In this document: positions 44,147-54,061 of the stretch, in pieces | How the letters are laid out: every line of letters begins with the position of its first letter | How positions within the stretch are numbered: position 1 is the first letter of the stretch | Origin: Hemileia vastatrix | Lineage: Eukaryota; Basidiomycota; Pucciniomycetes; Pucciniales; Zaghouaniaceae | Direction: 5' to 3' | NCBI GenBank assembly: GCA_030280995.1 | Contig: JASXTE010000014.1 | Coordinates: 558,001-622,000 of the forward strand | Length of the DNA: 64,000 nucleotides | Made by a program: the position numbers and the translations under genes | Notes under the pieces: model-generated | The model's database searches: none | Told to the model about the DNA's origin: nothing | What the model saw: only the letters and a program-made list of their open reading frames with translations

Positions 44147-44400
44147 AACATTGATACCCCCTATTTTTTGCACATATTTTCCTGACATATATTTCTCTTG
44201 CACATATTTTTCTATCCTTATGTCCCTCCCTACAATATCCCCAACTTACCTGGATATCCCCATCAGGGATATCTCACTTGGCACGTGGTGTGAGAATTTT
44301 TTTTTCAAAAAAAAAAGGGGGGTTAAAAAAAGGTGAAGAAATAAAAAAACATATCTTTGAGAAAAAAATATATATAAATAAAAAATAAAATTTTACATGG

Positions 44401-44580
44401 TTGAAAATTATTTTTATTACACTTGTTTTTCTCTCATATTTTTTTACACATATTTTCCTTACATATTTTTCTTGCACATATATTTCTTACACATATTTTT
44501 CTATCCTTATGTCCCTCCCTACAGTATCCCAAACTTGCACTGGATATCTCCATCAGGGATATCTTACTTTGTGCGTAGTA
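44401..44580. repeat. Third copy of the long-TIR arm (empty-site paralogue)
   Basis: Runs CTTACATATTTTTCTTGCAC ... TATGTCCCTCCCTAC ... GATATCTCCATCAGGGATATC ... GTGCGTAGTA. It is parallel to the right arm made of 36830-36868 plus 44162-44290, but without the 7.3-kb insert. 44291-44400 between them is A- and G-run low-complexity DNA. Confidence 0.75.
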
Positions 44581-44589
44581 AAAATTACA

Positions 44590-45439
44590 AAACAGTTACA
44601 GAAAATTTATTTTTTTCTCTTAAGGCCCACCTAAGACCTTTAAGTGCTAGAAGTAATTTTTACATAACTGCTGCATAATTGTTGAGCCATTGTTGAGCCC
44701 CAAGACTGAACAAAAATTTATTGTAGTGTAGTGAACAATGACTGACCAAAAGATATAGAAGATAGACAAATACATAATTATCATAAAAGGTACAGCCAAA
44801 TCCAAAAACATTGAGACAAAAATAAAAATTTTAGAAAATTTATTAACAGCCCAAATTTTGAGCTGAAGTATTTCTTTGGAAACTTTAATTCATTTTGTAG
44901 CAATTGGGTTGACTTCTTTGTTGTTTTGCCCCTCTCCATTATCTGAATTGAAATAGAAGTCAAAAAAACTGTCACAAAATGAGTCAAAGATGTCAAAAAA
45001 ATACTACAGCTCAACTTTTGGGCTGTCAATAAATTTTCAAAAATTTTCATTTCTTTAATTTTTTTTAAACTTCTTACAATCTCACCCAGCTAGGGGCATG
45101 AAGACAAGGTAAAAAAATAGGCTAGTTACCTGTGAGAAGTAATGAATATAATGGGCTAGGTGTCTAGGAAATCAACAGGATAACAGAGGGAGCCAGGTGT
45201 CTTGAGGACACAGATGGGATTACCATCACTACAATAAATGTTTGTTTCATCTTGGGGCACAAAAATGGCACAAAAGTTACACAAGAGTTAAGTAAAAATT
45301 ACTTCTAGCACATAAAGGTCTTAGGTGGGTCTTAAGTGCAAAAAACAATTGTTTCACAACTTCTGCACAACTGTCACCATGGGCAAAACTGTGTTACATT
45401 TGCATTTTGGGTGGAAATTTTCTGCAATGAAACATGACA
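44590..45439. repeat. Inverted repeat pair with CACTACAATAAA ends
   Basis: The left arm (about 44590-44730: CCACCTAAGACCTTTAAGTG ... GTGCTAGAAGTAATTTTTAC ... TTTATTGTAGTG) is the inverse of the right arm (45231-45385: CACTACAATAAATG ... GTAAAAATTACTTCTAGCAC ... AGGTCTTAGGTGGG). The CACTA-type ends face each other across 500 bp, so each arm is the end of an element extending outward rather than one ordinary element. 44731-45230 shows no gene. Confidence 0.65.
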
Positions 45440-46541
45440 TGTGAGGGACCCCATGTCATGCACATATTACGTTGTAGACAATCCTATAGTACTAGCTATA
45501 GGCCTTGACCAAGGGATTTGGAGAAAAACCAGAGAGAAAATCCCCTGTCCCTTTAGAAAAATATAGTGAGATTTACTTGCTAAAGTAAGTTGGTTCCTGT
45601 TTTGCTAAACCCCTTTTTCAACACACTTGACTGCTTGATGAGGCAAGAAAGTAGTCCCCAGATAGACTACCAGACCAAAGAACTGAAATTTAGAACAATG
45701 TCCACACCAGAGACAGCAAAGATACTTGATGTGGGCTGCAAATCCACACCAGAGACAGCAATAATACTTGCTATAGCTTGCAAGACTATAACAGAGAAAA
45801 CAGTGGCCAAAGTTAAGTTAAATGAAGAACTAACTTGCAACAAACACAGCCAATTGTGGCCAGAAAACAGTGAAAACTGAGTGAGGAACAACGATATCAC
45901 CTCCGGATGTTTGTGTGATGATTAAGGTTGCCCCAAACTGTCTTATTCACTATTTAAACACAGACCACTAAGAGCCGATGCGCACCCACCAATCTGGCGC
46001 CTGTACCCACCAAATTAAATAAAAAACCCTCCTGAAGCGCTCCCCAACCTTGTAAAACAGAGGCGGGCGGGCCGCCCAACGTCGGAGGTGCCGCCTGAAG
46101 CCAGAAAACCAATAAAAACAACTAATCTACTTAGAAAAATTAGCTACAACTACTAAAACCTTTAAAACAGGGAATTTCACTATAACAACATTGTGACATG
46201 AATTTAGAGAAAAATTAGCTCTATCCAATGGTACTAAGCACTTAACCCTAAGACTTAAGGTTAGCCCGTAAAACACGAAAAACAAAATTAAACAGCAATC
46301 TTTTATATATGAAAAATGAGGAAATGACCCCTTAAAACTCAGAATATGAAAAATGTCTCCAAGACATAAAATATAGAGAAAAACCAGGGCTATCCAATGA
46401 TAGTACCAACATTTCTGCAGACCCAATATCCACGGAATAAAACCAGAAAAATACCCAATTCCTTAACAGATGTCAATTAAGACATGCACAAACAGCGCCA
46501 AATCACACAACAAAGGACCCTGCCAATGTTGGAAGACCACA
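45440..46541 (-). repeat. 3' LTR of Ty3-D (inner border firm, outer border tentative)
   Basis: The inner border is fixed by the purine tract GGATATTCTCAATTGGAGGG continuing to GGA, then TGTGGTCTTCC, parallel to Ty3-A. The outer border at 45440 is a guess from the expected length (about 1100 bp) and a TG. It contains a direct repeat of CCACACCAGAGACAGCAA (about 45703 and 45746) and a GC-rich patch GGCGGGCGGGCCGCC (46064). Confidence 0.55.
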
Positions 46542-46589
46542 TCCTCCCTCCAATTGAGAATATCCACATTCCTTCTTCATTCAACCACC

Positions 46590-47230
46590 ATGTTCAACCT
46601 TCTTCCCAATTCTGCCTCTGAAATGGGTCCTTGCCAATACTGAATCGACAATAATTTAATCTGCACCATGACACCACCTGTCCATCCATACAGAACATCC
46701 TGCAATGTCTGCCAATCTAGAAAGAAGACCTGCCACAGACCTGGTCCACTATCTTCCACAACAGATTCACCTCCACCTCAACCTGGTCCATCTTCTGCCA
46801 GCACCAAAAGATCTAGGCCATCCATCCTGATACCCAGATTAATCAAAAAGCTTCACCCCTCCCAGAAGAGTTCCACAACCCATAAAACAACTAGTTCCAC
46901 CATCCCTGGTCCATTTGATGGTAAATAACTTTCATTTCTTCCTTCAAATTTAAAACTGATGACTTCTCAGTTCCTCCATCTTCTGATAGTGATGATAACA
47001 ATGTAGGATCCATTGCACAACCAACACCAAACCACTTGCCCACTATCAAGGCCAAGTTCCAACAACACACATCTCAACAGAAACAACTTCTGCTTCACTA
47101 CTTCCAATCCACTCCTGCTAGAGATCCACAGAACATTGAGAACAGAAGACACCTCATTCACCAGTTCAAGGCTAATTCTGAACACTTCATTTCATCTCTT
47201 GATTCCCTCTGTAATTCCACTAGTACTTGA
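46590..47230 (+). pseudogene. Antisense two-exon gene in Ty3-D, Zn2Cys6-like (copy 1)
   Basis: Homologous to the Ty3-A antisense gene and in the same place next to the 3' LTR. Reading from ATG 46590: a short N-terminus, then GPCQY followed by a TGA at 46641 where Ty3-A has the second Cys. Reading continues IDNNLICTM ... TSCNVCQSRKKTCHRP, giving C-x2-stop-x6-C-x12-C-x2-C-x6-C. A downstream ATG at 46668 could still give a 170-residue protein lacking the first half of the cluster. Intron 46921-46970 (50 bp, GTAAAT ... TCTCAG). Exon 2 ends at 47230 with an acidic SDSDDNN patch and a helical tail (KQLLLHYFQSTPARDPQN). Role unknown. Confidence 0.6.
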
Positions 47231-47284
47231 GTTTGATCCAGAAAAGAAAAATTGACCACACCATCTATAGGATGTAACCACAAA

Positions 47285-47790
47285 GTAACCCTCAGTTTTA
47301 AGTCTTGGGGGACCATCCTCATTTTATAGTCTTGGGGGACTCAAAAACCCTCAGTTTAAAGTCTTGGGGGACTCAAAAACCTAAATCATAGACCCAGACC
47401 CAGAGATCAACCACATTAAGACACAGAGAAAAAACTAAAATTCTGGGGTGATTGAAAATAGAGGTGCCAGCCCATCAATTACCCCTAAACTTGCCTTTGA
47501 TAAATTCGGAGGCTCCCCCTGTGGATACCCTCCACCAATCTTTCAAAACCAACTCCAACAACAAAACTCATTCCTCAGTTTATAGTCTTGGGGGACTCAC
47601 AACCCTCAGTTTAAAGTCTTGGGGGACTAAACCAACAACAATCCTCAGTTTAAAGTCTTGGGGGACTAACACAGTGTTCAGTTTAAGTCTTGATGGACTA
47701 GTCTTGATAGAATCTTGAAACCAGCCAGTTTAAAGTCTTGGAGGACTAACAGAAACCAGATTTTAGTTTAAAGTATTGATGGACTGACAG
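47285..47790. repeat. Hairpin-motif array, class I, Ty3-D (9 copies)
   Basis: Nine copies of CAGTTTAAAGTCTTGGGGGA-like text start near 47292, 47320, 47350, 47575, 47605, 47643, 47679, 47728 and 47764. Almost all fold as AGTC/GACT with a TTGGGG or TTGGAG loop. A class II hairpin (GGGGTGATTG/CAATTACCCC, 47445-47485) lies in the middle. More class I copies occur at 50190, 50449, 50698, 61108, 63150 and 63216. Confidence 0.8.
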
Positions 47791-47936
47791 AATTTTGCAT
47801 AAAATAGATGCAGCCAATTTCATACAGACCACCCCTGCAGCCAACCTGCTGAACTTCCACCTTCACTTCATCATCTACTCATCACTGACAAAAATCTCCT
47901 CCTATCCCTTTCCATCATCTTTTCTCAATACAGATC

Positions 47937-49440
47937 ATGGCTGGATCTCCTGATGTTAACCCTTCTACTCTCCCTTGCTTCACTGCTCCCAAGGACTATG
48001 CCTGCAAACAGTGCATCCACATGTGCAGACCTTGCACATTCACTCTTCCAACTCCTGAAGCCAAATTCTACAACAGGGCTTGTGATTCTTGCTATTCCAA
48101 AAAGAAAAGATGTGAAAGAGATGCCAACTACCCTATTCCTCCTCCTTCACCTTCTCATAAATACATCTCTAGATCCTCTACCAGATTTCCAGAGCTTGGT
48201 CCTTCCTCTTCGTCTTTATCTTCAGCACCTTCCAGAAAATCCAGAAGCTCAGCTTCCAGAACTCTTCCCAAATGACCAGCCTTAGCTTCCCAAGAAACTG
48301 CTTTTATCTCCACCAAATTAGCTCCAAAAGCTTCAAGATGAGCTCCCAGGCTTCTAGACCGCGTCCAGGCGGCCCGCCCGCCTCACTTGACAGTGAAAAT
48401 CCGGCTCAAAATCTCCAAAAACAACCGGAAAACAGCCAAATTCAATCAATCAACAAAAACAGCTCTACACAATCACCTCCCACTTCTTCCAGAGCAATGC
48501 AGCCAACCCTTCCAAGGTCCAAAAACTTTAAATTTTCCAAACTTCTAGGAGACCTGCCAGAGAACCCCAATAAGAAACCAGAACACCCAACACTGCACCC
48601 AAGCAACAACTTCGTCCCCAACTAAGACAAAGAAACTACACCTCTCCTCTGTCAGCCAAATATTCTTTTGACAGTTCCATCTCTTCAAAAGCTCCATCTA
48701 GAAGAGATCAATCTGCTTCCAAATCACCCTCTCCTGCTCCATCTTTTAACAACCCTGGTACTCCATCACCAGCACCTCCTCCAGCTGAATCCAACAGAAA
48801 TAACAACCACAACAACCACAACAATCCCACTGCTCCAACTAGGCCCCAGGAACATCAGCCTGCTAGTTCACCTTCTCAAAATCTTTCAGAGGAAGACCAA
48901 GAGAATCCATATATTTCCCTGGTTGATCCACCCACTATGACCATTACAAAATCTTCAGAGATCCAAATTCCAGCTGCTTAAAAATTTGATGAGCTTCCAA
49001 TCTGTAAGTAACAAATTAATTTATCCCATTTCTTCCACAAAAATAATTACTGATCCAATTCTTCTTGTCTAGTTGGCACCCCTCCTCCTGAATCTATTAT
49101 TGGGGTTGACCAACCTCTTAAAACTTCTTTGACCCTGGATTATGGAGACATGAAGAAACACCTAAGCACCATGTGTTCCAACATGCTAAAAGCCTTTGCC
49201 CTCCATGGACCTTTGAATGACTTTGAAAAATCCCTGAGAAAGCGCCTGTTGGACGACCACTGGAAAATGTCTAGGATCATTAAGCACATCCTCCAGCACT
49301 CCATTCCTGCCTCTTCTTCTTCCTCCTCTGAACTACCCTCTAATCCAATTCCTGACCATTACAATCCCTATAATCTCTCCAGCAGGATGCACTTCAAAGA
49401 ACACAGTGCTTCCCACAATCCTAACAAAAAACTAAAATGA
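47937..49440 (+). pseudogene. Second antisense gene in Ty3-D with duplicated Cys pattern
   Basis: ATG 47937 opens MAGSPDVNPSTLPCF. Then CKQCIHMCRPC and CDSCYSKKKRC (C-x2-C-x6-C, 15 residues, C-x2-C-x6-C), followed by a Pro/Ser-rich stretch. The frame stops at 48275. Coding-like text goes on in another frame (KAPSRRDQSASKSPSPAP ... ENPYISLVDPPTMTITK) to an intron 49004-49072 (69 bp, GTAAGT ... TCTAG). The last exon, 49073-49440, is open (DYGDMKKHLSTMCSNMLKAF ... HNPNKKLK). Stops and shifts lie between 48275 and 48660 and at 48979. It looks like a diverged duplicate of the neighbouring antisense gene, enlarged by a Ser/Pro/Asn linker. Confidence 0.5.
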
Positions 49441-49449
49441 CATCACAAT

Positions 49450-50718
49450 CCAGACCAGCCTCCAGAAGCTTCATCATCCAGACAATGAGCTCCTGCAAAA
49501 AGATTAGAAACATAATAATAATATAAAACAATTAATAAAAATAATTTCAGAATTTTTTTTTTTTGATCTACTAATATACTAAAATTAAAAATTAATAAAT
49601 AAAATGAAATAAAATAAATGAAATAAAATATAATATAAAAAATAATACAAATGATATCCCCCAGCCAATTGATGAGCTGATCCCCTGATACCTTACCCAC
49701 ATCCAAGTGCACCTTGATGTGGATACACAATTAAATCTTTTAAATGATTAACAGAAAACAAGAATCAAAAAATTTAGAAATTCAGAAGATAATAGAAATA
49801 ATGAAACACAGAAACACATGAAATAAAAAATAAATAAAAATAAGAAAATAGCATTGCCCGGCCAATTGATGAGCCTTTCCCCACCCATGCTTGCCCACAT
49901 CCAGGTGACCCTGATGTGGTAACACCCTATATTTTTGATTTTATAATTTTAAACAACCCCTAAAAAAATTAAAAGAAAAAAAAAGGAAAATGATCTAAAA
50001 CTGCTATCTAGGAAAACATAACTGCAAAATCAAAGACAGTGCAGCTCCATAGATGGTCCAATAAGGGAAAATTCAATCCATAGAAATGATCACTGGGTGG
50101 GCTCCCTCCAATAAGTAAAAATTATGGGAGACCACCAGTGATCCACCACCAATCTGAAGGAACCAAAGATAAAGAAGCCAGTCCCAAACCAGTTTAACGT
50201 CATAGTGGACTTGAAACCTGAATAATAAACAACAGAACTAGAATTCAACTAGGAAAAACAAAAGACTTGAGACAGACATTCTGGGGTAACTGTTCTACAG
50301 AGCAGCCAGCTCATCAGTTACCCCCACACTTGCCAAAAAAAATCTAGAAGCAACCCCTGGGTACCTTCTAACAAAAAACACAACATCCAAAACAAAAAAC
50401 CAAAACCAATAAGAGTGAGGAGACAAGCACATGAAAACCAGAGGAAATTCCAGTTAAAGTCATAGAGGAATAAAACCTATGAAAAGAAACCAATAATAGG
50501 GTTTAACAAAATTAAGAGAAAGGGTTGGAAACAGACAATCTGGGGTAACTGTTGATAGAGCAGCCAGCCCATCAGTCACCCCTACACTTGCCAAGATCAA
50601 ATCTAGAAGCCCCACCCATGGGTACCTTCTAACAAAAAGTTTCCAACACAAAAGTTGCTCTGCAACACCAAAAAATTCCAAAACAAAGAACATTCCATAG
50701 TTTATCCTCATTGCGGAG
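49450..50718. other. Ty3-D non-coding region with six long hairpins
   Basis: 49697-49722 and 49895-49919: CCACATC stems with inner AAG/CTT and AGG/CCT. 50088-50143: GATCACTGGGTGGGCTCCC pairs with GGGAGACCACCAGTGATC. 50283-50324: GGGGTAACTG/CAGTTACCCC. 50542-50582: GGGGTAACTG/CAGTCACCCC. Each of the last two is followed by CACACTTGCC or ACACTTGCC text, as in Ty3-A. Class I motifs sit at 50190, 50449 and 50698. AT-rich runs lie between. No gene. Confidence 0.75.
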
Positions 50719-51213
50719 TCAATCTTCTTCATGCCTAGTGCCTATGGGATAAACCCTCTTCACTTGGTCTGCAGCCACCCTCTTTTTCAAGACTGCACTA
50801 TCCAACTCTTCCAAAACATAAGAACCTCCAGACGCCTGAGATCTGACTCTGTAAGCTCCATTCCATCTGTCAGCAAACATTTTCCCCCACTGACTCTCCA
50901 AATTTCTATTATACACCAAAACCAAACACCCAGGTTTCAAGGGATTCCTGAGTCTATGAGCCAACATCTTGTCCCAGTACCTGACTGATTGATTCCTAAT
51001 CTTCATCATTCTAGAGTATGCCTTCTCTTGACATTCCTCTCTACATTCCAACTGTTGCATTCTGGCACAGAGCAAATCTTCTGTTGAGTGCACGTCATCC
51101 CAATCAATTCCAAGATAAGATACAGCTTCCAAGTCCACTGGTAGAACGTCTTTCTGACAAAAAATTAACTCATAAGAAGAATAGCCAGTTGTCCTCTTCA
51201 CAGTGACCCTATC

Positions 51214-52390
51214 TGTCAGTACAGTCTAGTATATAAGTATGATATAATGGTGTTATTTTATGGTCCTACTACTTATTAATAAATGATTTAGTGATTAAAC
51301 CTCAGGGGAAGACTAATAGAATAGTTATACTCAATTTAAACTCACAATACTTGGATTTAAATGCGTGCTAGTGGTGGAAAATAGAAGAATAAAATATAGT
51401 TATAGCTTTTATAAAGATAATATCAATTTATAAGGGCTTTATAATATATTTCTGAATGTTAATAATTGTAGTATAATGTTTATTTGAAGTGTAGTAATTG
51501 AATTATGATAATAAACCGTCAAAATCCCTCCTTACTTATACCCAAATCCACTGGAGTGCACAGACCTTCAATCCAGATGATGTCACTGCTATCCCCGGCA
51601 ATTACAGCACTGTGAGGGCCCATCACCTCCCCATGGCGTCCACTTCAAGCAGTTTCAACACCCAGACCTCCAGTAAGGACCCTCCATCACTATTAATAAT
51701 AACACAGAGTCATACCATAAATAGAAAACCCAGATAAAAGCGGATACCATAAAGAAACAGGTAAAATAAATGATCAAAAAGAGATTTAATGAAACTAAAA
51801 GCATATAAAGGAAACAAATAAAATGTCCAAGCCCCCAATAACATCCCCAAGCATCCACATTAACCCAAAAACATATTTCCAACCCATAAATCCGTGAATA
51901 ACCATCCAAGGAAGTAATTTTAGTTGTCCAAACTGGGTGTATGCACCTGATATAGGTGTCTATGCTTCTGTAGGCGTTGTGAGTCCACTGATTTCGTCCA
52001 TATGACCTAAAATAAGCAGAAAAACAAAGGTTATAGGCTATTAAGGGGCTAAAACCCACTTATATACCTAAATATACATAATATACTGCATATTTCACTG
52101 AATATGAGATTTATGTATACATATAAGCTTATGTATGTCAATAATTACTTCATATCACTTAAGATAAGTATATTATGACTCCATTAACACCTTAATAAGT
52201 ATTATTAGGCCATGGATAAGCTATTTAAACTATTATAAATTATATAATAGAATAATAATTATATATATATATAATAAAATAATATATATTATTATTTTAA
52301 CCTTATTTTTAAGATATAAGCTTAATCTAGTTAAGGTTATCTTATTTTAAGCATAAGAAATACTCAGTCCTAAGGATATTTAGGCTGACA
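51214..52390 (-). repeat. 3' LTR of Ty3-N (1177 bp)
   Basis: Direct copy of 58887-60063. The purine tract at 52391-52404 marks the inner side. Short open frames seen in both LTRs (for example 51655-52059) are duplicated with the LTR and have no recognised domain. Confidence 0.95.
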
Positions 52391-52507
52391 CTCCCTCACC
52401 CCTAAAGAAAACAATAAAAAAAATGTTAAGACATTTTAATTAATCTTAAGGAATGAAATAATAAAATAAAAAATAATTTTTATAATACATATACTGAATG
52501 AACAGTA

Positions 52508-54061
52508 TTATTTAGATTTAAATTTTTTCAAGAGATTTTTAAGATCAGAGATTTCATTTTCTGGAATCCACTGGTCATATTCACTTGATTTATTTTTAAA
52601 TCTTAGTAGATACTCAACTCCCTTTTCTTTTGTAAGGTGTCTCTTTTTAAGTATCTTTTCAATTTCTGCTTTTTCCACTATTTCTTCAGGTTGCTGTTTA
52701 TGCCTTCCTGATCTTCTTGGAAAGAGAGCAGTATCATTAGAATGGTATGGTTTTATAAGAGAAATAGGAAATACTGGATGTTTTCTATCATAAGGTGCAT
52801 ATAGAATAACCTCAACAGCATTATTACCAACCATCTTTTTAACTACAAATGGTCCAATGAATGGATCCTTCAATTTAACATTACCATTTAAATTGAAATG
52901 TAGCGTTGAAATAAGGACTTCATCACCCTCTTTGAACATTTGTTCTTTATGGGCTTTATCCCATCTTTTCTTTTCATACTCAAAAGCCTTATTTATACAT
53001 TCTTGAGCATGTTTTCTGCATAATTCTTGCATCTGAAGAAAAGATTTAGTACCTGGATGAATATCCAATCTAGGTAACTTATTAAGAGTTTTAGCAGGGG
53101 TATTAGGTACATAACCCAACCATAACTCAAATGGCTTTTTGCCAGTGACAGAATGTACTGTACTATTATATGCAAATTCTAAACCTGGGATAAGGGTTAC
53201 CCAATCATGCGTGAATTTGTCATTGTCTTTAAAATTAAGACCAAAAGCACAGTATCTTCTTATCATATCTTCTAAGGTTTGTATCATTCTTTCTGCTAGC
53301 CCATCAGTTTGTGGATGGTGTGCTGTAGAAAGTTTTAATTGACACCCTGAAACATCCATAAGTGACGTCCAGAACTCAGAAGTAAATTTAGGATCTCTGT
53401 CAGAAACTATTGCTTTGGGGAAACCTGCTGTATTTAACATTTGTGTCCACCATAAAAAAGCTAAGTCCTTTGCAGAAACCTCTTTGTGGGTAGGAATAAA
53501 TTTACACATCTTTGTAAATCTATCTACAATTACCCAGCAGGAGTTATAACTCTTATGCCCTGCTATTTGCAAACCTGTTACAAAGTCCATGTTAATGATT
53601 TCCCATGGAGCTTTTGGTTGCTCAATTTGTTGTAATAAACCAGCTCTTTTTCCTGTTAATCTTTTAGATTTTTGACAAGAATCACATGTTTCAACATATT
53701 TCTGAACATCCTCAGACATGTTAATCCACCAAGCTGTGTTTTTTACTCTGGTTAATGTTTTATGGTAGTCAAAATGACCTGCTAATATATCATCATGACA
53801 TATACTTAACATTAACTCCTTCATTGAAGGGGGAATTACAATTACATTACTTAATTTTTTTCTGTAATATATAAAACCATCCTCAATGGAAAATTTTCCT
53901 TTCTCTAATGCCTCTTTATACTTATCTGGTAATGTTTTTATTAAAACATTCATTGAAGCATTAGATGGATCATTTAATATTGTAGTTAATTTACTTAAGT
54001 CAGGATCTGAATTATAATTATCAAGAATTGATTGCATAAATTCATCCTCAAGATCTACAAT
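52508..54061 (-). CDS. Ty3-N pol end: integrase and chromodomain
   Basis: The downstream part of the gag-pol frame, after the TAG. Integrase: zinc-binding HDDILAGHFDYHKTL ... CDSCQKSKR. Core: MDFVTG, VSDRDPKFTSEFW and HHPQTDGLAERMIQ (D,D,E). C-terminal SH3-like part with EGDEVLISTLHFNLNG and KDPFIGPFVVKKM. Chromodomain-like end VEYLLRFKNKSSEYDQWIPE, which marks chromoviruses and is thought to guide insertion into chromatin. It has no start of its own, so expression would need readthrough of the TAG at 54064-54062 or the intact ancestral frame. Confidence 0.92.
   Translation of the reverse strand: MVDLEDEFMQSILDNYNSDPDLSKLTTILNDPSNASMNVLIKTLPDKYKEALEKGKFSIEDGFIYYRKKLSNVIVIPPSMKELMLSICHDDILAGHFDYHKTLTRVKNTAWWINMSEDVQKYVETCDSCQKSKRLTGKRAGLLQQIEQPKAPWEIINMDFVTGLQIAGHKSYNSCWVIVDRFTKMCKFIPTHKEVSAKDLAFLWWTQMLNTAGFPKAIVSDRDPKFTSEFWTSLMDVSGCQLKLSTAHHPQTDGLAERMIQTLEDMIRRYCAFGLNFKDNDKFTHDWVTLIPGLEFAYNSTVHSVTGKKPFELWLGYVPNTPAKTLNKLPRLDIHPGTKSFLQMQELCRKHAQECINKAFEYEKKRWDKAHKEQMFKEGDEVLISTLHFNLNGNVKLKDPFIGPFVVKKMVGNNAVEVILYAPYDRKHPVFPISLIKPYHSNDTALFPRRSGRHKQQPEEIVEKAEIEKILKKRHLTKEKGVEYLLRFKNKSSEYDQWIPENEISDLKNLLKKFKSK

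Larger units (their letters stand above)
36869..44161. mobile_element. Nested PIF/Harbinger-like element (7.3 kb)
   Basis: The termini are exact inverted copies: GGGGGTATCAATGTT (36869-36883) and AACATTGATACCCCC (44147-44161). Joining the flanks restores an unbroken arm that parallels the paralogous arm at 44401-44480, which has no insert here. The flanking bases are TTA and TAT, near the TWA duplication known for PIF/Harbinger. Inside, in order: a transposase (+), low-complexity DNA, a Tet-like oxygenase (+), a hairpin repeat array and a Myb-like/coiled-coil gene (-). All three genes are decayed. Transposase plus Myb-like gene is the usual PIF/Harbinger pair. Confidence 0.7.
35269..44290. 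mobile_element. Long-TIR DNA element (CACTA-like ends) holding a nested element
   Basis: The left arm is 35269-35400 plus 35641-35875, interrupted by about 240 bp. The right arm is 36625-36868 plus 44162-44290, interrupted by the Harbinger-like element. The arms are inverted copies over several hundred bases. They share GATATCCCTGATGGGGATATC, CACAACCTATTTTTGATACG, and TTACTACTAATC with ATTATATTGTATGCAACAAT. The outer ends are CACTACGCAC (left) and, read inward, CACCACGTGC (right). A third partial arm copy lies at 44401-44580, without the nested insert. No 3-bp duplication was found. Assignment to CACTA rests on the ends; long arms would also fit Mutator-like elements. Confidence 0.6.

Noticed and set aside
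45590..45880. 96-codon frame with internal repeat (KILDVGCKSTPETA)
   Set aside because: Falls in the probable LTR of Ty3-D and reflects a short direct repeat.
51655..52059. 134-codon frame present twice (also 59328-59732)
   Set aside because: It lies inside the LTRs of Ty3-N, which explains the duplication. No domain or splice evidence.
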